The position numbers and the translations under genes are program-made. The notes under the pieces were generated by a model. The model saw nothing but the letters and a program-made list of their open reading frames with translations, was not told the DNA's origin and ran no database searches. 64,000 nucleotides of DNA, from NCBI RefSeq assembly GCF_030705605.1, contig NZ_JAPCKK010000014.1, positions 124,001 through 188,000 on the forward strand. The letters are read 5' to 3'. Positions 17,533 through 26,610 of this stretch are shown piece after piece. This DNA is from Paenibacillus zeirhizosphaerae. GTDB taxonomy: Bacteria; Bacillota; Bacilli; Paenibacillales; Paenibacillaceae. Numbering within the stretch: position 1 is the stretch's first letter; each line of letters begins with the position of its first letter.

Positions 17533-17554
17533 AAAAGCGCGCCTTCAGCGCGCC
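17533..17554 (-). terminator. Hairpin between binding-protein and ATPase genes
   Basis: A GC-only stem (GCGCGC repeated around a short loop) followed on the minus strand by TTTTCC, 20-50 bases after the binding-protein stop. Such hairpins inside importer operons often protect or partly end the message so that more binding protein than ATPase is made. That role is inferred. Confidence 0.5.
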
Positions 17555-17583
17555 TCCTGCTCACTATTGAACGATCAGAACAA

Positions 17584-18666
17584 TCACTTGGACGTTTCGT
17601 ATTCCGCCATCCAATCCTTTTTGCCCTGTTCGCTTTGTCCCCAGCCCTGTACATACTGAGAAAGCTCCGCTGTAGAAATCTGTTGATCCGGCAGGGAATC
17701 ACGGTGTACATAGACCGGCTCCAGAACAACACTATCCTCTGCCTCGTCCCCATGCAGCTTCTGGTATGCATAGCGTACCTGAACACGCCCGATATCCGTC
17801 GGATCAACCGCTGCCGAAGCAATCCACGGGTTCTTAGGATCTTGAATCATCTGCAAGTCCTCATCGCTCATATCAATGCCATACACCTTGATTTCATCTC
17901 TGCCTGCCTGCTGAATCGCACGTGCTGCACCTTTGGCAAATTCGTCCCAAGCAGCCCATACTGCCGTAATTTCACCCTTTGGATACTGTTTCAGCACAGC
18001 TTCCATTTTTGCTTGTGTATCCAGGGCAGGATTTTGCGCACTGCCAAAGGAGGCGATCTCCTCTATTCCAGTATTTTCCTCCATGAACTTGGCATAAGAC
18101 TGCTGTCGTCTTTCCATTGGCGCAAAGCCCGCGACCCATATTTTTACGATCTTGCCTTGACCGTTCAGATCTTTCTTCATCTGCTCCAGCGTAAGCTGGG
18201 CCATCTTCTGATCGTCCTGGGAAAGAACTGTAGCGCCTGGCACATTAACCGCCGCATCGAATACCACAACCGGAATGCCGCGCTCCACCGCCTTCTTCAG
18301 TCCCGGCTCAAGCAAAGCATCTCCATGATCTGTCAATATAGCGTCAAACTGCTGGTTCACGGCGCTGTCGACCAGGGAAGCCATCTTCGCTTTATCATTA
18401 TCGGCTACGAACTTCGTAACTGTACCGCCAAACTTCTTCACTTCCTCTTCTACACCTTGTACGTACTGCTGCGAGAATGTGCCTGTATTGAACTCCATGA
18501 TCAGGGCAATCCGCTTGCCGCGCAAGTCACCGGATGCAGCGCTGCTCTGCTGGCCGCCCTCCGCAGCTTCCTGCTGCGGAAGCTGAACACCGCAGGCGCT
18601 CAGAAGCAGGGCTATGATCATAAGGACGGATACCGTCCATACCGTTTTAGATGCTTTCAATTTCAT
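17584..18666 (-). CDS. Sugar-type ABC transporter substrate-binding lipoprotein
   Basis: Captures the substrate outside the membrane. The N-terminus has a signal peptide ending in the lipobox ALLLSACGV (Cys at about residue 25), so the 360-residue protein should be lipid-anchored. The rest shows the type I periplasmic-binding fold: RIALIMEFNTGTFSQQYVQG, DAILTDHGDALLEPGLKKA, IPVVVFDAAVNVPGATVL and AVWAAWDEFAKGA. It resembles RbsB/MglB-type receptors. First gene of the operon behind a good promoter at 18718-18746. Confidence 0.92.
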   Translation of the reverse strand: MKLKASKTVWTVSVLMIIALLLSACGVQLPQQEAAEGGQQSSAASGDLRGKRIALIMEFNTGTFSQQYVQGVEEEVKKFGGTVTKFVADNDKAKMASLVDSAVNQQFDAILTDHGDALLEPGLKKAVERGIPVVVFDAAVNVPGATVLSQDDQKMAQLTLEQMKKDLNGQGKIVKIWVAGFAPMERRQQSYAKFMEENTGIEEIASFGSAQNPALDTQAKMEAVLKQYPKGEITAVWAAWDEFAKGAARAIQQAGRDEIKVYGIDMSDEDLQMIQDPKNPWIASAAVDPTDIGRVQVRYAYQKLHGDEAEDSVVLEPVYVHRDSLPDQQISTAELSQYVQGWGQSEQGKKDWMAEYETSK

Positions 18667-18717
18667 TTCTCGTTGTTCCCCCTCGTGTTATGTACAAGCA
18701 TTTAAATTTTGATTATT

Positions 18718-18746
18718 AATATAACGCTTTAAACCGACCATGTAAA
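18718..18746 (-). promoter_or_regulatory. Sigma-A promoter of the sugar ABC operon
   Basis: On the minus strand: TTTACA (18741-18746), 17-base spacer, TATATT (18718-18723), about 50 bases before the binding-protein start. Each box is one base from consensus. Confidence 0.75.
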
Positions 18747-18792
18747 TAGGTTTTATTTTATCACTTGTTCAACGGCTGTCTAATAATACGAA

Positions 18793-18825
18793 AAAACCGC
18801 AAAGAGTTCGACTCTTCACGGTTTT
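18793..18825 (-). terminator. Terminator after spoIVA
   Basis: 14-base arms AAAACCGCAAAGAG and CTCTTCACGGTTTT with one mismatch, followed on the minus strand by TTTTTTCG. It isolates spoIVA from the ABC operon downstream. Confidence 0.85.
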
Positions 18826-18833
18826 CCTTGAGC

Positions 18834-20312
18834 TTATAAAATGATGGCGATCAGACCGCCAGAGCCTTCATTAATAATACGGCCCAATGTTTCCTGCAGC
18901 TTGTAGCGGGCATTGTCCGGCATCATGGCAATTTTGCCCTGGATGCCTTCTCTTACGATGGAATGGAGCGATCTTCCGAAAATGTCGGATTCCCAAATTT
19001 TGATCGGATCATTCTCGAAATCCTGCATAAGGTAGCGCACCAGCTCCTCGCTTTGCTTTTCGGTGCCGATGATCGGAGCGAACTCGGATTCGACATCCAC
19101 CCGGATCATATGGATCGATGGGGCTGTCGCCTTCAGACGGACGCCGAACCGTGAACCCTGACGGATCAGTTGCGGTTCATCCAGGGCCATTTCAGCCAGT
19201 GAAGGAGCGGCGATACCGTAGCCTGTCGTCTTCACCATTTCCAGCGCCTCTGCGAACCTGTCGTATTCCCGCTTCGCATGGGAGAATTCCTGCATCAGTT
19301 GCAACAGATGGTCTTTCCCGCGTATTTCCACACCGACGACTTCGACGAGGATTTGATCATATAGCTCGTCAGGCGCATACAGATCAATTTCAGCCACACC
19401 TTGGCCCATATTCATACCGCTGAGTCCGGCTCGTTCAATAAATTCATACTCCATGAACTGCCCGACCACCCTGTCCACATCCCGCAGCCGCCGGATATCC
19501 TTTACGGTGTCCCGGACAGAATTTTCGTAGTTCGCACGCAGCCAATGCCGCTCATTCAGCACCATAACCCAGCTAGGCAGATTGACATTGACCTCATGAA
19601 CCGGAAATTCGTACAGTACTTCTCTCAGTACGCCGGTAACGTCCTCTTCCGTCATCGTCGACGCGCTCAAGGTCATAACCGGAATATCATATTTCGCGGC
19701 AAGCTCATTACGCAGTTCAAGAGCTTCCTCGCTGCGCGGCCGGGTGGAGTTGATCACGATGACAAATGGCTTTCCGACTTCCTTGAGTTCCTCGATTACC
19801 CGCTCCTCCGCCTCGATATAGGAGCTGCGTGGTATTTCTGCAATCGTGCCGTCTGTCGTAACCACCACGCCCAGCGTAGAGTGTTCCTGAATGACCTTGC
19901 GCGTGCCGATCTCGGCCGCTTCCTGGAAAGGAATTGGCTCCTCGAACCACGGAGTCGAAATCATGCGGGGGCCGTTTTCATCCTCATATCCTTTAGCACC
20001 GTCTACGGCATAACCGACACAGTCCACCAGCCTGACGTTCACTTCCAGACCCTCAGTCACTTTGATTTGCACCGCATTGTTCGGTACAAATTTCGGCTCT
20101 GTCGTCATAATCGTTTTGCCGGCCGCACTCTGTGGCAATTCGTCAGTAGCCCGCAGCCGATCTGATTCGCTGGCAATGTTGGGAAGTACAATCGTTTCCA
20201 TAAAACGCTTGATAAATGTAGATTTTCCCGTGCGGACTGCACCGACGACCCCCAGATAGATATCTCCCCCGGTGCGCTCGGCAATGTCTTTAAAAATGTC
20301 TACTTTCTCCAA
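18834..20312 (-). CDS. spoIVA: Stage IV sporulation protein A (spore coat ATPase)
   Basis: ATP-hydrolysing protein that polymerises on the outer forespore membrane and forms the base of the coat; required for coat and cortex assembly. The 492 residues are family-typical. The N-terminal GAVRTGKSTFIKRF is the Walker A, VRLVDCVGYAVDGAKGYED the switch-like region and VIVINSTRPRSEEA follows; the C-terminus ends with the conserved hydrophobic GLIAIIL. The start is TTG at 20312 after GAGGAGGGG. A sigma-E promoter lies about 200 bases upstream, consistent with mother-cell expression. Confidence 0.97.
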   Translation of the reverse strand: MEKVDIFKDIAERTGGDIYLGVVGAVRTGKSTFIKRFMETIVLPNIASESDRLRATDELPQSAAGKTIMTTEPKFVPNNAVQIKVTEGLEVNVRLVDCVGYAVDGAKGYEDENGPRMISTPWFEEPIPFQEAAEIGTRKVIQEHSTLGVVVTTDGTIAEIPRSSYIEAEERVIEELKEVGKPFVIVINSTRPRSEEALELRNELAAKYDIPVMTLSASTMTEEDVTGVLREVLYEFPVHEVNVNLPSWVMVLNERHWLRANYENSVRDTVKDIRRLRDVDRVVGQFMEYEFIERAGLSGMNMGQGVAEIDLYAPDELYDQILVEVVGVEIRGKDHLLQLMQEFSHAKREYDRFAEALEMVKTTGYGIAAPSLAEMALDEPQLIRQGSRFGVRLKATAPSIHMIRVDVESEFAPIIGTEKQSEELVRYLMQDFENDPIKIWESDIFGRSLHSIVREGIQGKIAMMPDNARYKLQETLGRIINEGSGGLIAIIL

Positions 20313-20509
20313 TGAAATCCCCTCCTCAAAAGTCTCCGAAGGAACAATGCTACTAGAGCATCCGCTTCGTGTTCAATCAGAAGATTTGATCCCCTGCTGC
20401 GGCAGAGCAAGCACGGAAGTCGTCCGCCGCCGAGCATTCCGGCACGGTTCATGTGCTGATCGAATCGGCGTGAGCGGTCTGCACGCGTACATGAATTTGG
20501 ACTGGTATC

Positions 20510-20538
20510 ATATTATGTATATACCCCCATGAATATGA
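20510..20538 (-). promoter_or_regulatory. Predicted sigma-E promoter of spoIVA
   Basis: On the minus strand: TCATATT (20532-20538) matches the sigma-E -35 KMATATT, a 14-base spacer follows, then CATAATAT (20510-20517) against CATACANT. spoIVA is a known sigma-E gene in B. subtilis. The untranslated leader of about 190 bases to the start codon holds nothing else that I can recognise. Confidence 0.65.
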
Positions 20539-20647
20539 CTCTATCTGTTGCAGTTGGAAGAAATGAATCTTCATCTGTTTTCCGTCTGAGCCGTTACAGC
20601 CATATATATGCGGACTTCAGCCGGCCCATGCCTCACGAAATAGCAAA

Positions 20648-20669
20648 AAAACCGCCTTTGGGCGGTTTT
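20648..20669 (-). terminator. Terminator after the ferredoxin-like gene
   Basis: AAAACCGCC, TTTG loop, GGCGGTTTT, followed on the minus strand by more T residues. It lies about 27 bases after the stop at 20696. Confidence 0.85.
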
Positions 20670-20695
20670 GCTAGAGCTATCGTTATTCAATTGCA

Positions 20696-21040
20696 TTACC
20701 AGAGATCTTCCTCGGCTTGCCGTTCCAATTGACGCCGCACTGCCGCCTTCAAAGGATCTTCCGGGACAATTACTGCCGCCTTCCCCATAACTCTTGCCTG
20801 ACAGGACAGACGTGTCCCACTTGCCAGCAGGGGGCCGAGCTTATATTCCTCTGCGGTTGTGGGCATAGAAATTCCCGAATCTTCCGAATTTATTGTGATT
20901 TTACACATCAGGCATGAAGCCTTTCCGGCACAGCGGGTCGGGATATGTACACCGGCTTTGCGTGCGGCTTCAAGAACGGTCGTACCGGCGCGGATAACCG
21001 TTTTCTTTCCGGTTGGAAGAAATGTAACTTCATGATTCAC
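20696..21040 (-). CDS. 2Fe-2S ferredoxin-like protein
   Basis: Small electron-transfer protein of the plant/adrenodoxin type. After the start region it reads VTFLPTGKKTVIRAGTTVLEAARKAGVHIPT, then CAGKASCLMC (C-x5-C-x2-C) and a fourth ligand in RLSCQARV, giving the full set for a 2Fe-2S cluster. I choose GTG 21040, which has GGAGG 8 bases upstream; the frame is open further up. It overlaps the upstream nucleotidyltransferase stop by 11 bases. Its redox partner is unknown. Confidence 0.85.
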   Translation of the reverse strand: MNHEVTFLPTGKKTVIRAGTTVLEAARKAGVHIPTRCAGKASCLMCKITINSEDSGISMPTTAEEYKLGPLLASGTRLSCQARVMGKAAVIVPEDPLKAAVRRQLERQAEEDLW

Positions 21041-21701
21041 ATCGCTTTCCTCCCTTATCATACTTTGCCGGGCCAACGATAAGCTCCCCGGCCCAGGGGA
21101 GCAGAGCAGCGATCCAGCTTAAATGCCTGTCTGACCAGACGTTGGCCTCCAACAGTTTGCTTACAAGAGGAACGTGCAGTTCCGGACGGGCATTCATCAC
21201 TTGTGCTATAGCTTCATACCTGTCCCGTCTTTCTCGCACCATATTGAACATGAACTCATGACTTAAAGGGGTGAGGCAAAATTGAATATCGTTTAATGTT
21301 GCCAGAGGTGCATGCCGCCGCAGCACATGCTCTACCTCCAGTCTGTACATGGAACCTTCTGTCATGATTTCAAAGCCGCCGACAAGCTCAAGCCGCAGCT
21401 CCCTTAACCGATAATGGCTAAGGAGCGATGTATACAGTCCGCTGCGGTTCAACTCTTGCCTGTTCTCCGATGTCCCCGGGGCAGCCGTATGGAGCTGCTT
21501 CGCAGCAGCGATGTCTGCATACACATCAATATCATTCGGAAGCCGCTTCAATTCAACCTGCTGCAGCAGCAACGAGCAGCTTCCTCCCAGCAGCCACACC
21601 GCCTCAAGCCCTGACCAGGCCTTGGACATATCATATAGCGCTGCGGCAAGCGCTGGTATATTTCGGAGCATATCCGACCCTTCAATTATGTTCAATGCCA
21701 C
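21030..21701 (-). CDS. Nucleotidyltransferase-fold protein
   Basis: About 223 residues with the signature of the nucleotidyltransferase superfamily: VWLLGGSCSLLLQQVELKRL followed by PNDIDVYAD, that is GGS then DxD for metal binding, and later a beta strand with LELVGGFEIM. Related proteins transfer nucleotides to RNA, proteins or drugs; the target here is unknown. Because the frame upstream of about 21730 lies in the spoVIF terminator, I start at GTG 21701 (GGGAGAAGGGG upstream); TTG 21695 or ATG 21671 are alternatives. In B. subtilis, yphF lies near this position, but I see no reason to equate the two. Confidence 0.65.
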   Translation of the reverse strand: MALNIIEGSDMLRNIPALAAALYDMSKAWSGLEAVWLLGGSCSLLLQQVELKRLPNDIDVYADIAAAKQLHTAAPGTSENRQELNRSGLYTSLLSHYRLRELRLELVGGFEIMTEGSMYRLEVEHVLRRHAPLATLNDIQFCLTPLSHEFMFNMVRERRDRYEAIAQVMNARPELHVPLVSKLLEANVWSDRHLSWIAALLPWAGELIVGPAKYDKGGKRCES

Positions 21702-21739
21702 TGCCCCCTTCTCCCGCTTATATGTATCGTCTAGGAAAA

Positions 21740-21770
21740 AAGCCCACAAACCTGTCCGGTTTGCGGGCTT
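21740..21770 (-). terminator. Terminator after the spoVIF-like gene
   Basis: 13-base arms AAGCCCACAAACC and GGTTTGCGGGCTT (one mismatch), followed on the minus strand by TTTTTTCC. Confidence 0.85.
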
Positions 21771-21786
21771 GACGAAAAGCGGCCGT

Positions 21787-22065
21787 TTATTTCTTCATCA
21801 TCATCATTTTCATTAACGCTTCCATATTGGAAGGATTTATACCGCTTTTCTTGACCGCAGCCACAATGTCCTTAACCGTATCTTCCGACACGGGGATATT
21901 GGCCATGGCGGATACTTGTTTGATGAGCTGACGAAGCTTGGCTTCACTTTGCAATGTCTCCGGCTTGACCGTACTTGCCAGTTTCTTAACGGCATTTTCG
22001 GATATCGTCTTGCCGCTTTTTTTATTGATTGCATTCAGCGCTTCCTTAGGAAAATTCTTGCTCAT
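21787..22065 (-). CDS. Stage VI sporulation protein F-like
   Basis: A small helical protein of 92 residues. The central LRQLIKQVSAMANIPVSEDT followed by VKDIVAAVKKSG matches what I know of the SpoVIF/YjcC family, which supports late spore coat assembly in B. subtilis. The C-terminus ends in a Met-rich tail (ALMKMMMMKK). It sits between gpsA and the nucleotidyltransferase with its own terminator and GGAGGAAG ribosome site. The family call rests on this one motif stretch, so it is moderately sure. Confidence 0.75.
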   Translation of the reverse strand: MSKNFPKEALNAINKKSGKTISENAVKKLASTVKPETLQSEAKLRQLIKQVSAMANIPVSEDTVKDIVAAVKKSGINPSNMEALMKMMMMKK

Positions 22066-22129
22066 TGTCTTCCCTCCTCCGGCATTGCTCCATTCAGTGT
22101 ATGAATGCCGGGGGTAAAAGGTGAAAAAG

Positions 22130-23170
22130 CTAGGAATGCCACTGCTCCCATGTTTTTAAAGGCATGACTTCCATCTCCGTTTTCGGATCACGGCCCATTA
22201 GCGCCTCCACAGCACAACGTACGTCCTTTTGTTCAAACAATACTTTGTACAACTGCTCCGCAATCGGCATTTGCACATTCAGGTTACGTGAGATGGCATA
22301 AGCGGCCTGCGTTGTCCGGACACCTTCCACGACCATTCCCATCGTGCTCAGAACCTCATCCAAGGGCTGTCCCTGGCCGAGCAGCGAGCCTGCACGCCAA
22401 TTTCTGCTATGTTTGCTCGTGGCCGTTACGACCAGATCTCCAATTCCGGCAAGTCCGGCGAAGGTCAACGGGTTGGCTCCCATATCGACCCCTGCTCTTG
22501 TAATCTCGGCCAGTCCGCGTGTCAGCAGCGCAGCTTTAGCGTTATCTCCAAACCCCAGACCGTCCGACATGCCTGCTCCAAGTGCTATTATATTCTTTAA
22601 CGCTCCCGCCAGTTCCACACCGACCTGATCACGGTTCGTATACACCCTGAAGTAGGAATTCATAAACAGATCCCGTGCAGCCTCTGCGCCGCGTTCATCC
22701 TGCGAGGCAACAACAACGGTGGTCGGGCATTTGCGGACAACCTCCTCCGCATGGCTCGGGCCTGACAATACAACGACTTGACCTTCCGGGCAGCCAAGCT
22801 CTTCTGAAATTACGGTTGACATTCGTTTTAGGCTCTCTGTCTCAAATCCCTTGGTTGCATGCACAATGAGCATATCTTCCTTGTAGTACGGCTTGAAATC
22901 GGCACATACCTGCCGCATGGCCGCAGAAGGTGCGACAATAATTACCGCTTTGGCATTCTCCACGGCTTTGCTCATTTCGGTGACGGCAGAAATATGGGAA
23001 GACAGCTCGGCATCGGGCAAATAACGGCTGTTCTTGTGGCTTGTATTGATTTCTTCAGCCTGTCCGTCATTTCGCGTCCATATTGTAACCTCGTGTGCGT
23101 TGTTCGCCAATACGGAAGCAAGAGCCGTTCCCCAGCTGCCGGCAACCAGTACAGCAACCTTATCACCCAA
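22130..23170 (-). CDS. gpsA: Glycerol-3-phosphate dehydrogenase (NAD(P)+)
   Basis: Makes sn-glycerol 3-phosphate from dihydroxyacetone phosphate for phospholipids. The 346 residues carry the dinucleotide site VAVLVAGSWGTALASVLA (first Gly of the usual GAGSWG is Val-Ala here), VLSGPSHAEEV, the catalytic Lys region GALKNIIALGAGMSDGLG and GLAGIGDLVVTATSKHSRN. The start is TTG at 23170 with AAGGGAGGAG upstream, overlapping the plsY stop. Pairing with plsY fits: PlsY uses the glycerol 3-phosphate that GpsA makes. Confidence 0.97.
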   Translation of the reverse strand: MGDKVAVLVAGSWGTALASVLANNAHEVTIWTRNDGQAEEINTSHKNSRYLPDAELSSHISAVTEMSKAVENAKAVIIVAPSAAMRQVCADFKPYYKEDMLIVHATKGFETESLKRMSTVISEELGCPEGQVVVLSGPSHAEEVVRKCPTTVVVASQDERGAEAARDLFMNSYFRVYTNRDQVGVELAGALKNIIALGAGMSDGLGFGDNAKAALLTRGLAEITRAGVDMGANPLTFAGLAGIGDLVVTATSKHSRNWRAGSLLGQGQPLDEVLSTMGMVVEGVRTTQAAYAISRNLNVQMPIAEQLYKVLFEQKDVRCAVEALMGRDPKTEMEVMPLKTWEQWHS

Positions 23171-23774
23171 GTCGATCTCCTCCCTTGGAGCCCAGCCTGT
23201 TCTCTTTCCCCTGAAGCAGCTTACGGATATTCGTTCTGTGTCTCCACACAGCGAACACGCAAATGATGAGACTGCTCCAGAACAACGGCCAAGAATAACC
23301 CAGAATAAGAATCATCCATGGTGTCAGGATAACGAATATTAAGGAGCCAAGTGATACATATCGGGTAATGACGATTGATAAAATAGCGATAACTCCGGCT
23401 GCAAGCGCAGGGAAGAAGCAAAGTGTGGCAAGCACGCCGATGGCTGTAGCAATCCCTTTTCCACCACGGAAATGAAAATACAACGGCCAGTTATGGCCCG
23501 CGATGGCAGCAATGCCAGCAAGAGCGGCGGCCCATTCTGAGCCGCCTCCCAACCAGCGGCCGAGCCAAACCGCGGCAATGCCTTTACACACATCAAGCAG
23601 CAGTACCATAATGGCAGGACCTTTTCCCAATACCCGCAACGTATTGGTTGCCCCCGCATTACCGCTTCCGTGCTGCCTTACATCCACACCCTTCATATAA
23701 CGTCCGATCAAAACACTAAAGCTGACCGACCCCAAAAGATAGCTCAGCACTACGGCTGCAATCTGTAAAATCAA
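23163..23774 (-). CDS. plsY: Acyl phosphate:glycerol-3-phosphate acyltransferase
   Basis: Integral membrane enzyme that acylates glycerol 3-phosphate using acyl phosphate, the first step of lysophosphatidate synthesis. The 203 residues have five or more hydrophobic helices and the three family motifs: HGSGNAGATNTLRVLG, GHNWPLYFHFRGGKGIATA and the region near ILGYSWPLF. The start is TTG 23774 after GGAGAGAG. It lies just after der and overlaps gpsA. Confidence 0.95.
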   Translation of the reverse strand: MILQIAAVVLSYLLGSVSFSVLIGRYMKGVDVRQHGSGNAGATNTLRVLGKGPAIMVLLLDVCKGIAAVWLGRWLGGGSEWAAALAGIAAIAGHNWPLYFHFRGGKGIATAIGVLATLCFFPALAAGVIAILSIVITRYVSLGSLIFVILTPWMILILGYSWPLFWSSLIICVFAVWRHRTNIRKLLQGKENRLGSKGGDRLG

Positions 23775-23785
23775 GCTGCTCTCTC

Positions 23786-25108
23786 CTAACCTTCATCAGA
23801 CTTGCGCCGGGTGAATATACGGATCGGTGTTCCTTCAAAATTGAAAGCGGCGCGAATTTTGTTCTCCAAATATCTCTCATAGGAAAAATGCATCAACTCA
23901 GGATCATTTACAAATACGACCATCGTCGGAGGCTTCACCGCTACTTGAGTCGCATAATTAATACGCAGTCTGCGTCCTTTATCCGTCGGCGGCGGATTAA
24001 TGGCCACGGCGTCAGATACAATATCATTCAGCAGGTGTGTCTGCACTCTCATCGAATGCTGCTGTGCCACTTGCTGGACGACGGGAAGCAGCTTATGCAG
24101 GCGCTGCTTCGTCTTGGCCGAGAGGAACACGACCGGTGCGTAGGTCATAAAGAGAAAATGATCACGGATTTTCGTCTCGAACTGCCGCATCGTTTTGTCA
24201 TCCTTCTCCACCACATCCCATTTGTTAACGACAAACAATGAAGCCTTGCCCGCTTCATATGCATAACCGGCAATGTGCTTATCCTGCTCGATAATGCCTT
24301 CTTCACCGTTGATCACGACCAAGACAACGTCCGCGCGTTCAATGGCGCGCATCGCACGCATGACACTGTATTTCTCGGTCGTTTCATACACCTTGCCACG
24401 CTTGCGCATGCCCGCCGTATCGATCAGCACATACCGCTGTCCATCCCGTTCAAACGGCGTATCAATCGCATCCCGTGTCGTCCCGGCAACATCGCTGACG
24501 ATGACCCGTTCTTCACCCAAGATCGCGTTGACAAGAGAAGATTTGCCGACATTCGGGCGACCAATCAAGGCCACACGAATCACATCTTCATCGTATTCAT
24601 CATCCGCCAATTCAGGCAGGTTATCCGTAATGCCATCCAACAAATCGCCAACGCCGGTTCCATGACTTCCCGAAACAGCGATCGGGTCACCAAAGCCGAA
24701 AGCGTAAAATTCATAAATCAAGTCACTTCGTTCAATATTATCGACCTTGTTCACGGCAACAATAACCGGTTTGCCGGAACGATACAAAATTTGTGCGACC
24801 TCTTCGTCAGCCTGAGTGACCCCACTTTTGGCATCACACATAAATACGATGACGTCAGCCTCTTCAATCGCCAGCTCGGCCTGCATGCGGATAGATTTCA
24901 GGATTACATCCTCTCCATCAATCTCAATACCGCCGGTATCAATAATACTGAAGGGCTTACCATTCCAATCCGCCACACCGTAAATCCGGTCACGGGTAAT
25001 TCCGGGCTTGTCTTCCACAATGGACAAACGATCACCGATGATCCGGTTGAATATCGTTGACTTCCCGACATTCGGACGACCTACAATCGCCACGACAGGT
25101 CTTGCCAT
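23786..25108 (-). CDS. der: Ribosome biogenesis GTPase Der (EngA)
   Basis: Essential double GTPase for assembly of the 50S ribosomal subunit. Start ATG 25108 after AGGAGG gives 440 residues. First G domain: [26 protein letters not shown]. Second: [18 protein letters not shown] near residue 180, [15 protein letters not shown]. The C-terminal KH-like domain holds [14 protein letters not shown] and ends [13 protein letters not shown]. It lies between S1-like rpsA and plsY in the same order as B. subtilis. Confidence 0.98.
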   Translation of the reverse strand: MARPVVAIVGRPNVGKSTIFNRIIGDRLSIVEDKPGITRDRIYGVADWNGKPFSIIDTGGIEIDGEDVILKSIRMQAELAIEEADVIVFMCDAKSGVTQADEEVAQILYRSGKPVIVAVNKVDNIERSDLIYEFYAFGFGDPIAVSGSHGTGVGDLLDGITDNLPELADDEYDEDVIRVALIGRPNVGKSSLVNAILGEERVIVSDVAGTTRDAIDTPFERDGQRYVLIDTAGMRKRGKVYETTEKYSVMRAMRAIERADVVLVVINGEEGIIEQDKHIAGYAYEAGKASLFVVNKWDVVEKDDKTMRQFETKIRDHFLFMTYAPVVFLSAKTKQRLHKLLPVVQQVAQQHSMRVQTHLLNDIVSDAVAINPPPTDKGRRLRINYATQVAVKPPTMVVFVNDPELMHFSYERYLENKIRAAFNFEGTPIRIFTRRKSDEG

Positions 25109-25225
25109 ATTGCCATTCCTCCTGTCCATTTTTCGCTACTATCATAGCAAAAAAAAGATATTTAAGCGATACAAAGCCAGACGATTTCATTCGCAAGCGC
25201 TCTGCTCTGGACGGACGTAACGACA

Positions 25226-25252
25226 ATCGGCGAACCCTCTGGGTCCGCCGAT
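25226..25252. other. Strong hairpin between the S1-domain gene and der
   Basis: 12-base arms ATCGGCGAACCC and GGGTCCGCCGAT around TCT. No run of T follows on either strand, so it is not a standard intrinsic terminator; it may stabilise a 3 prime end after the S1-domain gene. Function is inferred only. Confidence 0.5.
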
Positions 25253-25293
25253 GGTGTACGTTCGTGTGTTTAAAAAAATAATGCTTTATTCAA

Positions 25294-26520
25294 TCACTTG
25301 AATTTGCTCAGCTTGTCGCCGAAACGCTCTCCAAGCGTAACGCTCATACCTTCATTGTTCAAAGACACATTCGGGTTGTTCAGCTGCTCTCTAGGAGCAC
25401 GGTCGCGGGATCTTTCGGATCTCTCGGGTCTTTCAGATCTCGGCGCTGGTGCAGGAGCTTCTTCTGTTTCCTTGATGCTGAGGCTTACACGTTTCTCGAC
25501 CGGATTCATTTCCAGAACCTTCACCTTCACCTCTTGTCCCTCTTCCAGTACTTCTTGAGGAGTTCCAATATGCTTATGCGAGATTTGCGAAATGTGAACC
25601 AGTCCTTCTACGCCAGGAGCGATTTCCACAAAGGCTCCGAAGTTAACCAGGCGTCTAACTACGCCTGTCACAATATCGCCGTTGTTGAATTGTCCCGCAG
25701 CAGTTTCCCAAGGACCCGGTTGTGCAGCTTTCATGCTCAGGCTGATTTTTCCTTTTTCAGGATCAACCTTAAGCACTTTAACTTTAACCTGCTGTCCTTC
25801 GGATACCACGTCGGCTGGCTTGTCAACATGAGTCCAGGCGATTTCGGAAACGTGAACCAGTCCGTCTACGCCGCCCACATCAACGAAGGCTCCGAATTGA
25901 GTCAGACGCTGAACAGTACCAACAATCTCTTGGCCTTCCTTCAGCTCGGACATCACTTTTTGCTTGTTCGCTTCATATTCAGCTTCCAGCACATCTTTTT
26001 GGGAAAGAATGACCTTGTTGTTTTCACGGTCCAGTTCTTTTACCACAACACGCAGAGTGCGTCCTTTGTAATCGCTGAAATCTTCGACAAAATGACGCTC
26101 CACCATGGAAGCCGGAATGAATCCACGCACACCTACGTCAGCCACAACGCCACCTTTGACAACGTCGGTTACGGCAACCTCAAATGCTTCCTGGTTATCG
26201 AAATATTGCTGCAGTTTCTCCCATGCATTTTCACTGTCGATAGCCCGTTTGGACAAAGTAAGCTGCTCTTTGTTGTCGTTGATGCTTACAACCTTGGCTT
26301 CGATTTCTTGTCCAACCTGCGGCTCCTCTTCACCGGAAGACAGCTCGCGGAGAGCAATCACACCATCGTATTTATATCCAATGCTTACTACCGCTTGGTT
26401 ATCTTCCAATTTCACGATTGTTCCCTTGACAGTATCCCCTTTTTTGAGCGATACCATTTGGTCAAGCTCGTCTTGAGTAGCTGCTTCAACAGCTTCTTGG
26501 TTTCTTGTTTCTTCCGACAT
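25294..26520 (-). CDS. S1 RNA-binding domain protein (ribosomal protein S1 homologue, YpfD type)
   Basis: Four S1 (OB-fold) repeats in 408 residues, beginning near residues 28, 105, 190 and 275; clear repeats include GQEIVGTVQRLTQFGAFVDV, GLVHVSEIAWTHV, GVVRRLVNFGAFVEIAPGVE and GLVHISQISHKHI. B. subtilis YpfD has the same layout and binds RNA but is not essential as in E. coli. A charged Arg/Ser/Glu-rich segment follows the last repeat (residues about 360-385). GGAGGG precedes ATG 26520. It is upstream of der and downstream of plsC and cmk. Confidence 0.93.
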   Translation of the reverse strand: MSEETRNQEAVEAATQDELDQMVSLKKGDTVKGTIVKLEDNQAVVSIGYKYDGVIALRELSSGEEEPQVGQEIEAKVVSINDNKEQLTLSKRAIDSENAWEKLQQYFDNQEAFEVAVTDVVKGGVVADVGVRGFIPASMVERHFVEDFSDYKGRTLRVVVKELDRENNKVILSQKDVLEAEYEANKQKVMSELKEGQEIVGTVQRLTQFGAFVDVGGVDGLVHVSEIAWTHVDKPADVVSEGQQVKVKVLKVDPEKGKISLSMKAAQPGPWETAAGQFNNGDIVTGVVRRLVNFGAFVEIAPGVEGLVHISQISHKHIGTPQEVLEEGQEVKVKVLEMNPVEKRVSLSIKETEEAPAPAPRSERPERSERSRDRAPREQLNNPNVSLNNEGMSVTLGERFGDKLSKFK

Positions 26521-26610
26521 GTCAATACCCTCCTCAATTCAAAACACCTTTATTCAAACCTGCGTATAGCAGAGTTCAAAACATTCATGCATGCCCAGTC
26601 TGTCAAGCGG

